The translations under genes were made by a program, and so were the position numbers. Positions 50,427 to 58,678 of a stretch of DNA of 64,000 nt are shown in pieces; position 1 is the first letter of the stretch, and each line of letters starts with the position of its first letter. The notes under the pieces were generated by a model. The model was not told the DNA's origin. It worked only from the letters and a program-made list of their open reading frames with translations, and did no database searches. Origin of the DNA: JAHIVB01 sp964574705 (GTDB lineage: Bacteria > Bacillota_I > Bacilli_A > Izemoplasmatales > Hujiaoplasmataceae); contig CAZNOO010000004.1 of the NCBI GenBank assembly GCA_964574705.1, positions 44,690-108,689 of the forward strand, given 5' to 3'.

Positions 50427-52615
50427 CAGCAAACCCTCTCAATCGAATAGATTCCACGAAGTTTTTGAAGATTGGCGATAACATTGTCAAGTTCAAGTAC
50501 ATTTCCAATTTCAACTTTCAGACGGATGAGACCTTCTTTCACTTTGTTGGTTTGAGCACTCACCTGAGTAATCTTAGCTTTGGATGACGTGGCTGTATTG
50601 ATGATTTCAGCCAGAATATTGTCTCTGTTCATAACGATTATTTTTAAGTTTGTTTCATATTTTTTTGTCACATTTTGGCCCCAAAATACGTCGAGAAGTC
50701 GTTCCTTTTCGAAACTTTCCACATTCTTGCAGACATCTCTGTGAACAACGATTCCTTGGTTTTTGGTTACGTATCCGATAATCTCGTCTCCGAGTACGGG
50801 GTTGCAGCAATTTGCTAGTTTGACACTCGGATTCGTCAGCCCTTCGACGATGATGTTGATATCAGAGTGTAATGTTCTTAATTTTTGCTGTTTCCGCTCG
50901 TCTGGAACCTTATTGATTTTGTCTATTAATTCTTCTTCTGACAAAGTTTCTTTTCCAGTCAAAAGGTTCAAGGCACCGATAGGGGAGACGATGTTTTTTC
51001 CAATTTCATAATAAAAATCTTCAACCGATTTGACCCCTTTGTTTTCAAAGAAGTCCTTGCATAATTTGTCGGTCAGGGTAATTTGAAGTCGTCTGGATAA
51101 TACTTCCTTTTCGAATTCAGCTTGGCCTTTTTCAATCAAGAAATCACGTCTTTGCTTATTCAAAAAGTTTTTGATTTTACTTCTTGCATTTGACGTTTTG
51201 GCGATTTTAAGCCAGTTGTCATTCGGGCCGACGGCGTTTTGTGACGTTTTGATTTCTACGACGTCGCCAGTTTTTAAAGTATAGTCGAGCGGTTGAATTT
51301 TTCCATTGACAATCGCGCCGACGGTTTTTTCTCCAACTTTGGTATGAATTCTGAAAGCGAAGTCAAGTGGTGTCGCTCCGGCAGACAAGTCAATAATGTC
51401 TCCGTTTGGTGTAAACACATAAACATTCGCATTAAGAATGTCGTCTGTAAAGATGGAAAGAATTTCTTCTTCTGATTCGTTTTCTTCGGTAAACTTGATT
51501 AACTCCGAATACCATCTAAGTTTGGATGAAACGATGTCTTCGATGTTCTTTCTTGTCGTTTGACCGGTTTGAGTTTCTTTATATGCCCAATGAGCTGCAA
51601 CACCTTTTTCAGCAATCTCATCCATTTCTTTGGTTCTAATTTGGATTTCGTAGATTTTTCCTTTGTTGACGACAGTTGTGTGAAGCGACTGATACATATT
51701 CGGCTTCGGCATTGCAATATAGTCTTTAAACCTACCCGGAACCGGAATGAATCTGGAATGAACGATACCAATAGCACGGTAACAGTCCGATATCGTGTCG
51801 ACGATGACACGGAGAGCAAGCAAATCGTTGATTTCTTCAAAATCCAAATGTTTGATTTTCATTTTGCGGTAAACGGAATGAATGTTTTTAATTCGACCGT
51901 TGATTTCAAAATGAAGGGTTTCTTTCTTTAGAATCTCTTCTAGTTCTCTTTCCATCATTTGAACATCAGCTTCACGGTTTCCCCGTTTGTCGTTGATCAT
52001 TCTGGCAATTTCTAGATATTCGTTTGGATAAAGATATTTAAACCCTAAGTCTTCGAGTTCGGCTTTGAGTCGATACATTCCAAGTCGATGGGCGATGGGG
52101 GCAAATACGTCTAATGTTTCTCTTGATATTCTAATTTGACGTTCTTCGTCAAGATGATAGAGCGTTCTCATGTTATTCAGGCGATCTGCGAGTTTAACAA
52201 AGATGACGCGAATGTCTTTCGCCATTGCAAGAACCATTTTTTGATGGTTTTTGACTTGTTGAGCGGCTTTGGATCCTTCATATGTCAACAAATGCAATTT
52301 GGTGAGTCCTTCAACAATGTCGGCGACTTCTTCACCAAATAGATTTCGAACTTCTTCATAATCGGTATCGGTGTCTTCTAAGATGTCATGAAGCAATCCA
52401 GCAACGATGGTACTTGGATCGACACGATACTCTGCAAGTGTAATCCCGACTTGCACAGGGTGGGTAATGTATTGATCTCCGGATTTACGAAGTTGACCTT
52501 CATGTTTCATATAAGCAAAGTCAAAAGCGCGCCTGATAAAATCGAGGTGCTCTTTTTTTGACAGATAAGTAGATAACTGTTCTTCTAGCGGCTTATACGC
52601 TTCGTCTCTGGTCAA
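50426..52615 (-). CDS. rel: Bifunctional (p)ppGpp synthetase/hydrolase Rel
   Basis: A 729-residue stringent-response enzyme. The N-terminal HD hydrolase domain has ITHPVQVGITLAEY and AGLLHDILEDTDTDYEE; the synthetase domain has GRFKDYIAMPKPNMYQSLHT; TGS (DVYVFTPNGD-type NVYVFTPNGDII) and a C-terminal ACT domain follow. Both catalytic halves look intact. The start codon is TTG at 52613-52615, eight bases after GGAGG. Sits in apt-rel-dtd order. Confidence 0.96.
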   Translation of the reverse strand: MTRDEAYKPLEEQLSTYLSKKEHLDFIRRAFDFAYMKHEGQLRKSGDQYITHPVQVGITLAEYRVDPSTIVAGLLHDILEDTDTDYEEVRNLFGEEVADIVEGLTKLHLLTYEGSKAAQQVKNHQKMVLAMAKDIRVIFVKLADRLNNMRTLYHLDEERQIRISRETLDVFAPIAHRLGMYRLKAELEDLGFKYLYPNEYLEIARMINDKRGNREADVQMMERELEEILKKETLHFEINGRIKNIHSVYRKMKIKHLDFEEINDLLALRVIVDTISDCYRAIGIVHSRFIPVPGRFKDYIAMPKPNMYQSLHTTVVNKGKIYEIQIRTKEMDEIAEKGVAAHWAYKETQTGQTTRKNIEDIVSSKLRWYSELIKFTEENESEEEILSIFTDDILNANVYVFTPNGDIIDLSAGATPLDFAFRIHTKVGEKTVGAIVNGKIQPLDYTLKTGDVVEIKTSQNAVGPNDNWLKIAKTSNARSKIKNFLNKQRRDFLIEKGQAEFEKEVLSRRLQITLTDKLCKDFFENKGVKSVEDFYYEIGKNIVSPIGALNLLTGKETLSEEELIDKINKVPDERKQQKLRTLHSDINIIVEGLTNPSVKLANCCNPVLGDEIIGYVTKNQGIVVHRDVCKNVESFEKERLLDVFWGQNVTKKYETNLKIIVMNRDNILAEIINTATSSKAKITQVSAQTNKVKEGLIRLKVEIGNVLELDNVIANLQKLRGIYSIERVC

Positions 52616-52630
52616 ACGATAATCCTCCTT

Positions 52631-53143
52631 CTAGTATTGAATCAATACCTTGATTGGAAAGTTTTTAAGACGGTCTCTTCCTTTGAGTTCAACTAATTCG
52701 ATTAAAAAACCGAGTCCGACAACTTCTCCTCCGGCGGTTTCAACCAATTTGATCGTCGCTTCCATCGTTCCTCCCGTAGCGAGCAGGTCATCCATAATAA
52801 CGACTCTGTCTCCCTTGGAAATCGCGTCTTTATGCATACAAAGGGTATTGTGACCATATTCTAAATCATAATCATAAGTTAAGACTTCTCTAGGCAGTTT
52901 TCCTGGTTTACGAACCGGAATGAATCCAACTTTCAACATCGTCGAAACAGGCGCTCCAGTAATGAAACCTCGGGCATCTGGCCCAACGACTTTGGTCGCA
53001 TTCAAAAGTCTTGAGAATTCTGCGAGTTCAGAAATGGCGGCGTGAAAAGCTTCACCATCTCCGATCAATGGTGTGATATCTTTAAACTGAATTCCTTTAA
53101 TTGGAAAATCAGGTACATTCTTAATATATTTTTCAAAATTCAT
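52631..53143 (-). CDS. apt: Adenine phosphoribosyltransferase
   Basis: A 171-residue purine-salvage enzyme converting adenine and PRPP to AMP. Key segments are FPIKGIQFKDITPL, GPDARGFI, GFIPVRKPGKLP and the PRPP-binding VVIMDDLLATGGTMEA. Start at ATG 53141-53143, seven bases after GGAGG, inside the end of recJ (overlap 11 bases). recJ-apt-rel is a standard Firmicutes cluster. Confidence 0.96.
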   Translation of the reverse strand: MNFEKYIKNVPDFPIKGIQFKDITPLIGDGEAFHAAISELAEFSRLLNATKVVGPDARGFITGAPVSTMLKVGFIPVRKPGKLPREVLTYDYDLEYGHNTLCMHKDAISKGDRVVIMDDLLATGGTMEATIKLVETAGGEVVGLGFLIELVELKGRDRLKNFPIKVLIQY

Positions 53144-55247
53144 AATGGGCCTCCGTCCATGCATAAAGCGATGATTTGATTGTAGTGATGCCTGCTTGAT
53201 AGAGCCAATCAGAGGTCTCTTTCAAATCTTCCAACATTTGATAGGTGGGAGAGGTATGAAGGTCGGACTTGACTGCACCTGCACCTTTCGAAAAACCTTC
53301 TTCTGTTTTTTGAATCAAGTTGAGTTCCAAAAAGACTTCGAGTGCTTTTCTGATTGTCCAAACAGGGTATTTCGTTTTCTGTTCCAAATCGAAGAGGGTG
53401 ATGTCTCCGATTTCGGTGATTGCTTTGTATATTCGAATATAAGTCTCTTTTTCCACGGAGGCATCAATCATGTCTTGATGGTTTCGTGGTAGCAAAACGA
53501 TGGTTTTAGGTTTTTGTTCAAAAAGAATTTGTTTGAGGTTTCCGTCAAGCAACGTTTCATCGGAAATCGTAAAACTGGATGGTTTCATCCACAAGACACC
53601 ATCTGGAAAAATGGTTTGATTTCTTAAATCCAAGACTTGGAAATTCTTGCATTGCAAGTCTTTGACCATGATTTGGATGCTCGTGCGTTTCCGCCATTGG
53701 TTAATGTTGAGTCCACCGATAACGTCGATGGTGTCTCCAATTTCCAAAACGTAATAATATTCAAGGCTGTTAAAGGAAAGCACATCAATTGAAACGCCTT
53801 CAACGTCACAGACGAGTTTGGTATGCTTATCGCTCATTTTCATTTTTTTGGTAACGACAAGTTTTCGAAATAGAAACAGTGCCGTAAAAAAGGAATTGTC
53901 TTGCAATTTTTGAATTGTCGAGACTTGTACTTCAGGGAGATGCACTTCCATGTCAAATTTCAAGATTGGAAGATCGTGATTTCCAACGCCTTGAAGCCCA
54001 GTTCTAAGCGAATCAATGTTTTCTTGTTTGATTTGAAGACCAGCAGCTTGTGAATGGCCGCCGAATTTTATCAATAAGTCCTTGTTGTGTTCAAGCATTT
54101 TAAGGATATTGTCTCCACCGAAGGAACGCATTGACCCTTTTCCAACGCCTTCGTCATCCAAGGTGATGATCACCGTGGATTTTTGATATTTCTCAGCGAT
54201 TTTTTGAGCACAGATTCCGATGACCCCTTCGTGAAGGAAGGGAGAAGCAATGACGATAACGTCTTCTTCTGGAATCACTAGTTTTTCACATAGTTGAAAA
54301 GCTTCTTCTGTCAAATCTTTTCTGTTCGAGTGATACTCTTCAATTTGAAGGATTAAGTCATTGATTTCACGTTCGGAGTCACTAATCAAAAGTTTAACAG
54401 CTTCTTTTGCTTTTCCAAGACGACCGGAACTGTTGATTTTCGGTGCAATCTTGAAGGCAATGGCCGTTTCGTTGATCATGTCTAGGTGAGAATACTCAAT
54501 CAATTTCTTCAGTCCAAGATTTGATGTTTTTTGCATTTGAACGAGTCCAAGATTGACCATGGCCTGGTTTTCATTTTCAAGAGGCATCAAATCCGCAATC
54601 GTTCCAATCATGACGAGATCGAACAAATCTTCTAAAATGGAATCAGAGAGTGCAGAAGCAAGTTTGTAGGCAACCATCACTCCGGCGATTTCTTTAAAAG
54701 GATAATTGGGAGAGGTTTTCGGATGAATGATTTCATAAGCGTCCGGTAAAACGTCTTTCACTTCATGATGATCGGTGATAATGGTATCGATTCCGTGGGC
54801 CTTTAGAAGTGCGACTTCATTCACACACGTAATTCCGTTATCAACAGTAATCACGAGTTCAACTTTTTCTTGAACCATTTTGCTTGCGGCATTCATATTA
54901 AGACCATACCCATCGACAAATCGATTTGGAAGGTCATAAAACACATTTGCTTTCATTTTTTTTAAAGTTCTGTAAAGGACGGAAATGGCCGTAATTCCAT
55001 CACAGTCATAGTCTCCGTAGATGATGATTTTTTCATCTGCTGAGATGGCTTTCAGGATTCGAGCTACCGCTCTGTCCATTCCTTTCAGCAAATAGGGATC
55101 GATTAAAACTTCTCGTCCCATGGAGAAAAAATGGTCCGGGTCGTCTATCCCCCTATTTTTTAAGATGACTTCATAAATTTGCTGATCAGGAACCACACCC
55201 TCTGCGAGGGGTTTCCACAGATATTTTGCTTTTAACAAGCCAATCAC
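53133..55247 (-). CDS. recJ: Single-stranded-DNA exonuclease RecJ
   Basis: A 704-residue 5'-3' ssDNA exonuclease. DHH phosphoesterase motifs IYGDYDCDGITA, VDNGITC and ITDHHEVK, the DHHA1 part with GGHSQAAGLQI and an OB-like domain are present; the last 150 residues form a Firmicutes-type extension with a winged-helix look (TKYPVWTIRKALEVFLEL). The GTG start lacks a clear ribosome site, so an in-frame TTG three codons on is possible. Confidence 0.93.
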   Translation of the reverse strand: MIGLLKAKYLWKPLAEGVVPDQQIYEVILKNRGIDDPDHFFSMGREVLIDPYLLKGMDRAVARILKAISADEKIIIYGDYDCDGITAISVLYRTLKKMKANVFYDLPNRFVDGYGLNMNAASKMVQEKVELVITVDNGITCVNEVALLKAHGIDTIITDHHEVKDVLPDAYEIIHPKTSPNYPFKEIAGVMVAYKLASALSDSILEDLFDLVMIGTIADLMPLENENQAMVNLGLVQMQKTSNLGLKKLIEYSHLDMINETAIAFKIAPKINSSGRLGKAKEAVKLLISDSEREINDLILQIEEYHSNRKDLTEEAFQLCEKLVIPEEDVIVIASPFLHEGVIGICAQKIAEKYQKSTVIITLDDEGVGKGSMRSFGGDNILKMLEHNKDLLIKFGGHSQAAGLQIKQENIDSLRTGLQGVGNHDLPILKFDMEVHLPEVQVSTIQKLQDNSFFTALFLFRKLVVTKKMKMSDKHTKLVCDVEGVSIDVLSFNSLEYYYVLEIGDTIDVIGGLNINQWRKRTSIQIMVKDLQCKNFQVLDLRNQTIFPDGVLWMKPSSFTISDETLLDGNLKQILFEQKPKTIVLLPRNHQDMIDASVEKETYIRIYKAITEIGDITLFDLEQKTKYPVWTIRKALEVFLELNLIQKTEEGFSKGAGAVKSDLHTSPTYQMLEDLKETSDWLYQAGITTIKSSLYAWTEAHYEF

Positions 55248-55312
55248 TCATTTCTTAACAATCTATTATACAAAAAAAGACTGTTTTTGCATAGGCAACG
55301 CCTAAAAATACA

Positions 55313-56131
55313 CTAGAATTTCAATGAAATGTCTAAAGATTTGTAAGAATGCGTCAATGCGCCGACGCTGATGTAATCCACGCCAGTCTGTGCGACGCCT
55401 TTGATTCGGTCGAAGGTCATGTTTCCACTCGCTTCTAGTTTCTTTTTTCCGAGATTGATCTCGACGCAAGTGCGCATATCTTCAAGCGACATGTTGTCCA
55501 GCATGATGATGTCACAATCGGACTCCAGGGCTTCTTTGAACATGGTAATGCTTTCAACTTCAACTTCAATCTTAATTCCGGGTTCGATATGTTTTTTGAC
55601 AGTGTCGACGGCATCTTTGATGGAAGTCGTCGCTTTCAAGTGGTTGTCTTTCAGCATGACCATATCGGATAAACTCATACGGTGGTTTCTGCCAAGTCCG
55701 TCTTTGACGGCTTGTTTTTCAAGCATTCTTAAAAGCGGGGTTGTCTTTCTCGTATCAAGAATTTCTGCTTTGGTTCCTTCGGTTTCAAGAACGTATTGAC
55801 GGGTCATTGTCGCAATTCCAGACATTCTTTGAAGAAAGTTGAGTCCGACTCTTTCCGCTGCCAAAATGGAGACGGTCTTCCCTTGGACCGTGGCGATAAT
55901 GTCGCCTTTAAGTACTGCGTCTCCGTCATGTTTCATGACTTTGAAATGGACGCTAGGGTCAACGATTTCAAAAGTTCGTTTGCAGACTTTCATCCCACTG
56001 ATGATTCCATCTTCTTTGGCAATGAAATTCCCAAATGATTCCTGGTCATGAAACAGATAAATACTGGAGATATCCCCAGCTGGGATGTCTTCCTTTAATG
56101 CTTCTTCTATAATACTATCGATATCTTTCAT
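55313..56131 (-). CDS. nadC: Nicotinate-nucleotide pyrophosphorylase (quinolinate phosphoribosyltransferase)
   Basis: A 272-residue NadC that makes nicotinate mononucleotide from quinolinate. Motifs: EDIPAGDISS, RVGLNFLQRMSGIAT, ILDTRKTTPLLR, KDGLGRNHRMSL, MLKDNHL and VEVESI. nadA and nadB are not adjacent, so quinolinate might be imported or made from elsewhere. The gene overlaps the upstream winged-helix-protein gene by 17 bases and ends 65 bases before recJ. Confidence 0.95.
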   Translation of the reverse strand: MKDIDSIIEEALKEDIPAGDISSIYLFHDQESFGNFIAKEDGIISGMKVCKRTFEIVDPSVHFKVMKHDGDAVLKGDIIATVQGKTVSILAAERVGLNFLQRMSGIATMTRQYVLETEGTKAEILDTRKTTPLLRMLEKQAVKDGLGRNHRMSLSDMVMLKDNHLKATTSIKDAVDTVKKHIEPGIKIEVEVESITMFKEALESDCDIIMLDNMSLEDMRTCVEINLGKKKLEASGNMTFDRIKGVAQTGVDYISVGALTHSYKSLDISLKF

Positions 56132-57224
56132 CTTTTTCCTCGCTTAATTCAAAATTGAGTTGTTCTTGAATTCTGGGCTTTTTCTCTTTTTTGTAAAGTT
56201 TGATCCATTTTGCACTTCTACCTTTTCCAAGGGGGCGGATCTTGTTTTCATCTTGCATCCGTTTCAGCGTTCGATTGATGGTTGAATCGGAGATCAGTGG
56301 ATGACGATTTCGAATATCGTCTTTTGAAAACACCTCGGGAAGTTTGTCGATGGTGTTTTCAATGTAGTCTGATTTTGAAATCTCAAGATTGTTTTCATAT
56401 TCGTAGTCTCTTGCCTTCTCGGCAAGTTCTAAATACATCTTATAATAGACATTAAGGATGAACCGAGATAAGGGCATCATTTCTGAAAAACCTTCACTCC
56501 ATCCGAATCTAGATTTGTCAATCGCCTGTTTGAGTTCTTTCTCGTATAGCAACATCTTTTCAAAGAAAGAAACGTATTTGGAAACAATGAATCCTTCTTG
56601 CAAGACCATGATGTAAAAGATTAGGATAGCGACAACGTCGTTTTCTTCGAACTTGAAGATATCCATATTGATGAAGTCGACTGCGAAGTTTAAATACAGG
56701 AACAAGGTTTCATATTCTTTTGTCTTCTTGACTTCATCCAGTTTTTTAATCAATTCTTCCAATTTTTCACGTTTCGAAGCGACCTCAGAGGAGATTAGCG
56801 TATGTTTTTGACGCTCAATTTTCTTGTACTGGATTTTCTCACTCGGATGGAAATCACTAAAGAGGATTTTCACGAGGTCCGAAATTTCGGTGACATTGAG
56901 TTGGAAGGGTTCCGTATCCCGATTATGGATCGTTTGAAAGATTTTGATGATATTTTTATATAAATGTTCCGCTCTGTTTTTTGGAACTGTCGAATCTAGC
57001 TGAAGGGTTCTCATTCTGGACTCTACGATTTTGTTCGCAGAAAAAAAACATTTGTAAAAAGAATAGGCTTCTTGAAATGCAATTTGTTTTTCAAGAAAAT
57101 CTTGATCCTCTTCAAATAATTTTAAATAATAGTCATTTTTACCCATTTGATAATACAAATTTAAAGTACTCATGAAAATATCGCTTGGGATTGGCGTTCT
57201 AATTAAATTATTGAGACATTTCAT
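56115..57224 (-). CDS. Unknown protein with C-terminal winged-helix-like domain
   Basis: I do not recognise this 369-residue protein. It is mostly alpha-helical and charged; the C-terminal 70 residues (SKDDIRNRHPLISDSTINRT and LKRMQDENKIRPLGKGRSAKW) look like a winged helix-turn-helix as found at the end of Fic-type proteins, but the Fic catalytic motif HPFxxGNGR is absent. The start ATG 57222-57224 follows AAGGTGAT. The 17-base overlap with nadC suggests coupled expression, perhaps a degenerate Fic relative or a regulator of NAD synthesis; both are guesses. Confidence 0.75.
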   Translation of the reverse strand: MKCLNNLIRTPIPSDIFMSTLNLYYQMGKNDYYLKLFEEDQDFLEKQIAFQEAYSFYKCFFSANKIVESRMRTLQLDSTVPKNRAEHLYKNIIKIFQTIHNRDTEPFQLNVTEISDLVKILFSDFHPSEKIQYKKIERQKHTLISSEVASKREKLEELIKKLDEVKKTKEYETLFLYLNFAVDFINMDIFKFEENDVVAILIFYIMVLQEGFIVSKYVSFFEKMLLYEKELKQAIDKSRFGWSEGFSEMMPLSRFILNVYYKMYLELAEKARDYEYENNLEISKSDYIENTIDKLPEVFSKDDIRNRHPLISDSTINRTLKRMQDENKIRPLGKGRSAKWIKLYKKEKKPRIQEQLNFELSEEKDERYR

Positions 57225-57334
57225 CTTTATCACCTTCGTTTTATTATACCCCATCAAAGGAGAAAATGATATCGATTTATATAGAATTACATTGAAATTT
57301 ATGTTTAAACATACTCATATGGTTAATTTTGACT

Positions 57335-57356
57335 TAAAAAAAACGGCTAAGCCGTT
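57335..57356 (-). terminator. Terminator after the GLUG lipoprotein
   Basis: AACGGC-TTA-GCCGTT followed on the minus strand by a run of T, just after the lipoprotein stop. Confidence 0.85.
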
Positions 57357-57364
57357 CTTTTAAG

Positions 57365-58618
57365 TTATTCTGGAAGATAGGAAATCAACTGAGTGAAGTC
57401 AAATAAGGTATCATCCCAGTTTAGTGTTGTAGAATAGAAACTTTCTTCAGATAACGTTATCAGTGTTACATCTTCAGGAATCGTATTATCAATCTCGGTG
57501 TTACAGGTTAGGTAATGATAGAGTCGTTCTTCCGTGAATTCCGTATTTGCGAATCCGACTGCCGTCGAGAGTGACAAATCTTGATTGTCTTCTAAGGTGA
57601 CATCGATAGATCCAACGGTAACGGAATTTTCAAGCCTTCCATACCATCCTTCTCCAAGAAAACCACCTGCAGTGAGAAAGATTCCGTTGAGGTGAATGGT
57701 CGGAGCTGTAAAATTGTTGAGAAGTACGCCGAATTGTGCGTAACCGATTAATCCACCAATCGAAGCCTGTGTTCCATTCGAAGTGACAGTGATGTCCGAT
57801 ACAACTGTATTGTTCGCGACTATGATATCGGTCGTGTCGACAGCTTCTTCATACCCGATCAATACACCACCGTAATGATGACCTACAAGTCCTCCGACGT
57901 AGGCTCTGTAGATTTCACACGTGACATTCATCTGGGCAGAGACAAAGTTCTGAGTGATTTCTGAATTGTAAGACTTTCCTGCAAGTCCGCCCACGTATGC
58001 AAAATATTCTGATTGAACATCGAGTGTCCCAGAAATAGTGTTCCCTGAAATGTGGTTTGGAATAAATTCAGCAGCGGTCATCGTTGAAGTGACGGGCGCT
58101 TGAATCAAACCAGCAAGCAATCCGACATAGCTTGAAGACATCGCATTGACGATGGTGATTTCACCGATGAGAGTTACATTCGTCACATCTCCAGAAAGTT
58201 CACCAGCTAGTCCACCTGCATAAGTCAGGAAGGTTGTTGTGTAAGTGATTGAAAAGTCTTGAATCGTAAGATCTTGTACATCTCCTGTAATCGAGGCAAA
58301 TAGGCCATTAAAATCAGAATTTTTGACTGAAATGGTCATATTGGAAATTACGTGTCCATTTCCATTAAAAGTGCCATTATAGGGCTCTTCGTGACTGCAT
58401 AAAGGAACCCATACGACGCCTTCTAAATCAATGTCAGCCATCAGTTCTACATCGTCGCTATAGGTAATGCCTTGTAAATCTTCCACGGTCCAAACTTCAA
58501 TGGGTTCCGTATTGGGGTTTTCGGTAGAAGTGACTGTTGTCGTCGTCGTGGTAAAGAATGAACATCCCCCAAGAAACAGGACGAGAGCAATCACAAGAAA
58601 TCCGGTTATTTTTTTCAT
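57365..58618 (-). CDS. Surface lipoprotein with GLUG-type repeats
   Basis: A 417-residue lipoprotein: signal peptide 1-18, lipobox LGGC with Cys19, then a Thr-rich linker (FFTTTTTTVTS). The rest consists of repeated beta-strand units with AGGLAG, VGGLAG, VGGLVG, IGGLIG and AGGFLG motifs, the GLUG pattern, which suggests a right-handed beta-helix on the outer face of the membrane. Such proteins often bind polymers or mediate adhesion; the ligand is unknown. The gene lies 60 bases after parC with a small hairpin between (58642-58658). Confidence 0.85.
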   Translation of the reverse strand: MKKITGFLVIALVLFLGGCSFFTTTTTTVTSTENPNTEPIEVWTVEDLQGITYSDDVELMADIDLEGVVWVPLCSHEEPYNGTFNGNGHVISNMTISVKNSDFNGLFASITGDVQDLTIQDFSITYTTTFLTYAGGLAGELSGDVTNVTLIGEITIVNAMSSSYVGLLAGLIQAPVTSTMTAAEFIPNHISGNTISGTLDVQSEYFAYVGGLAGKSYNSEITQNFVSAQMNVTCEIYRAYVGGLVGHHYGGVLIGYEEAVDTTDIIVANNTVVSDITVTSNGTQASIGGLIGYAQFGVLLNNFTAPTIHLNGIFLTAGGFLGEGWYGRLENSVTVGSIDVTLEDNQDLSLSTAVGFANTEFTEERLYHYLTCNTEIDNTIPEDVTLITLSEESFYSTTLNWDDTLFDFTQLISYLPE

Positions 58619-58641
58619 TTTGTGCTCCTTAAATAATGGAT

Positions 58642-58658
58642 AAAGGTATGATACCTTT
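58642..58658 (-). terminator. Short hairpin between parC and the lipoprotein gene
   Basis: Perfect AAAGGTA-TGA-TACCTTT stem-loop, followed by only three T; a weak terminator or regulatory site. Confidence 0.4.
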
Positions 58659-58678
58659 TGTTCGTGAATATTATGTGA

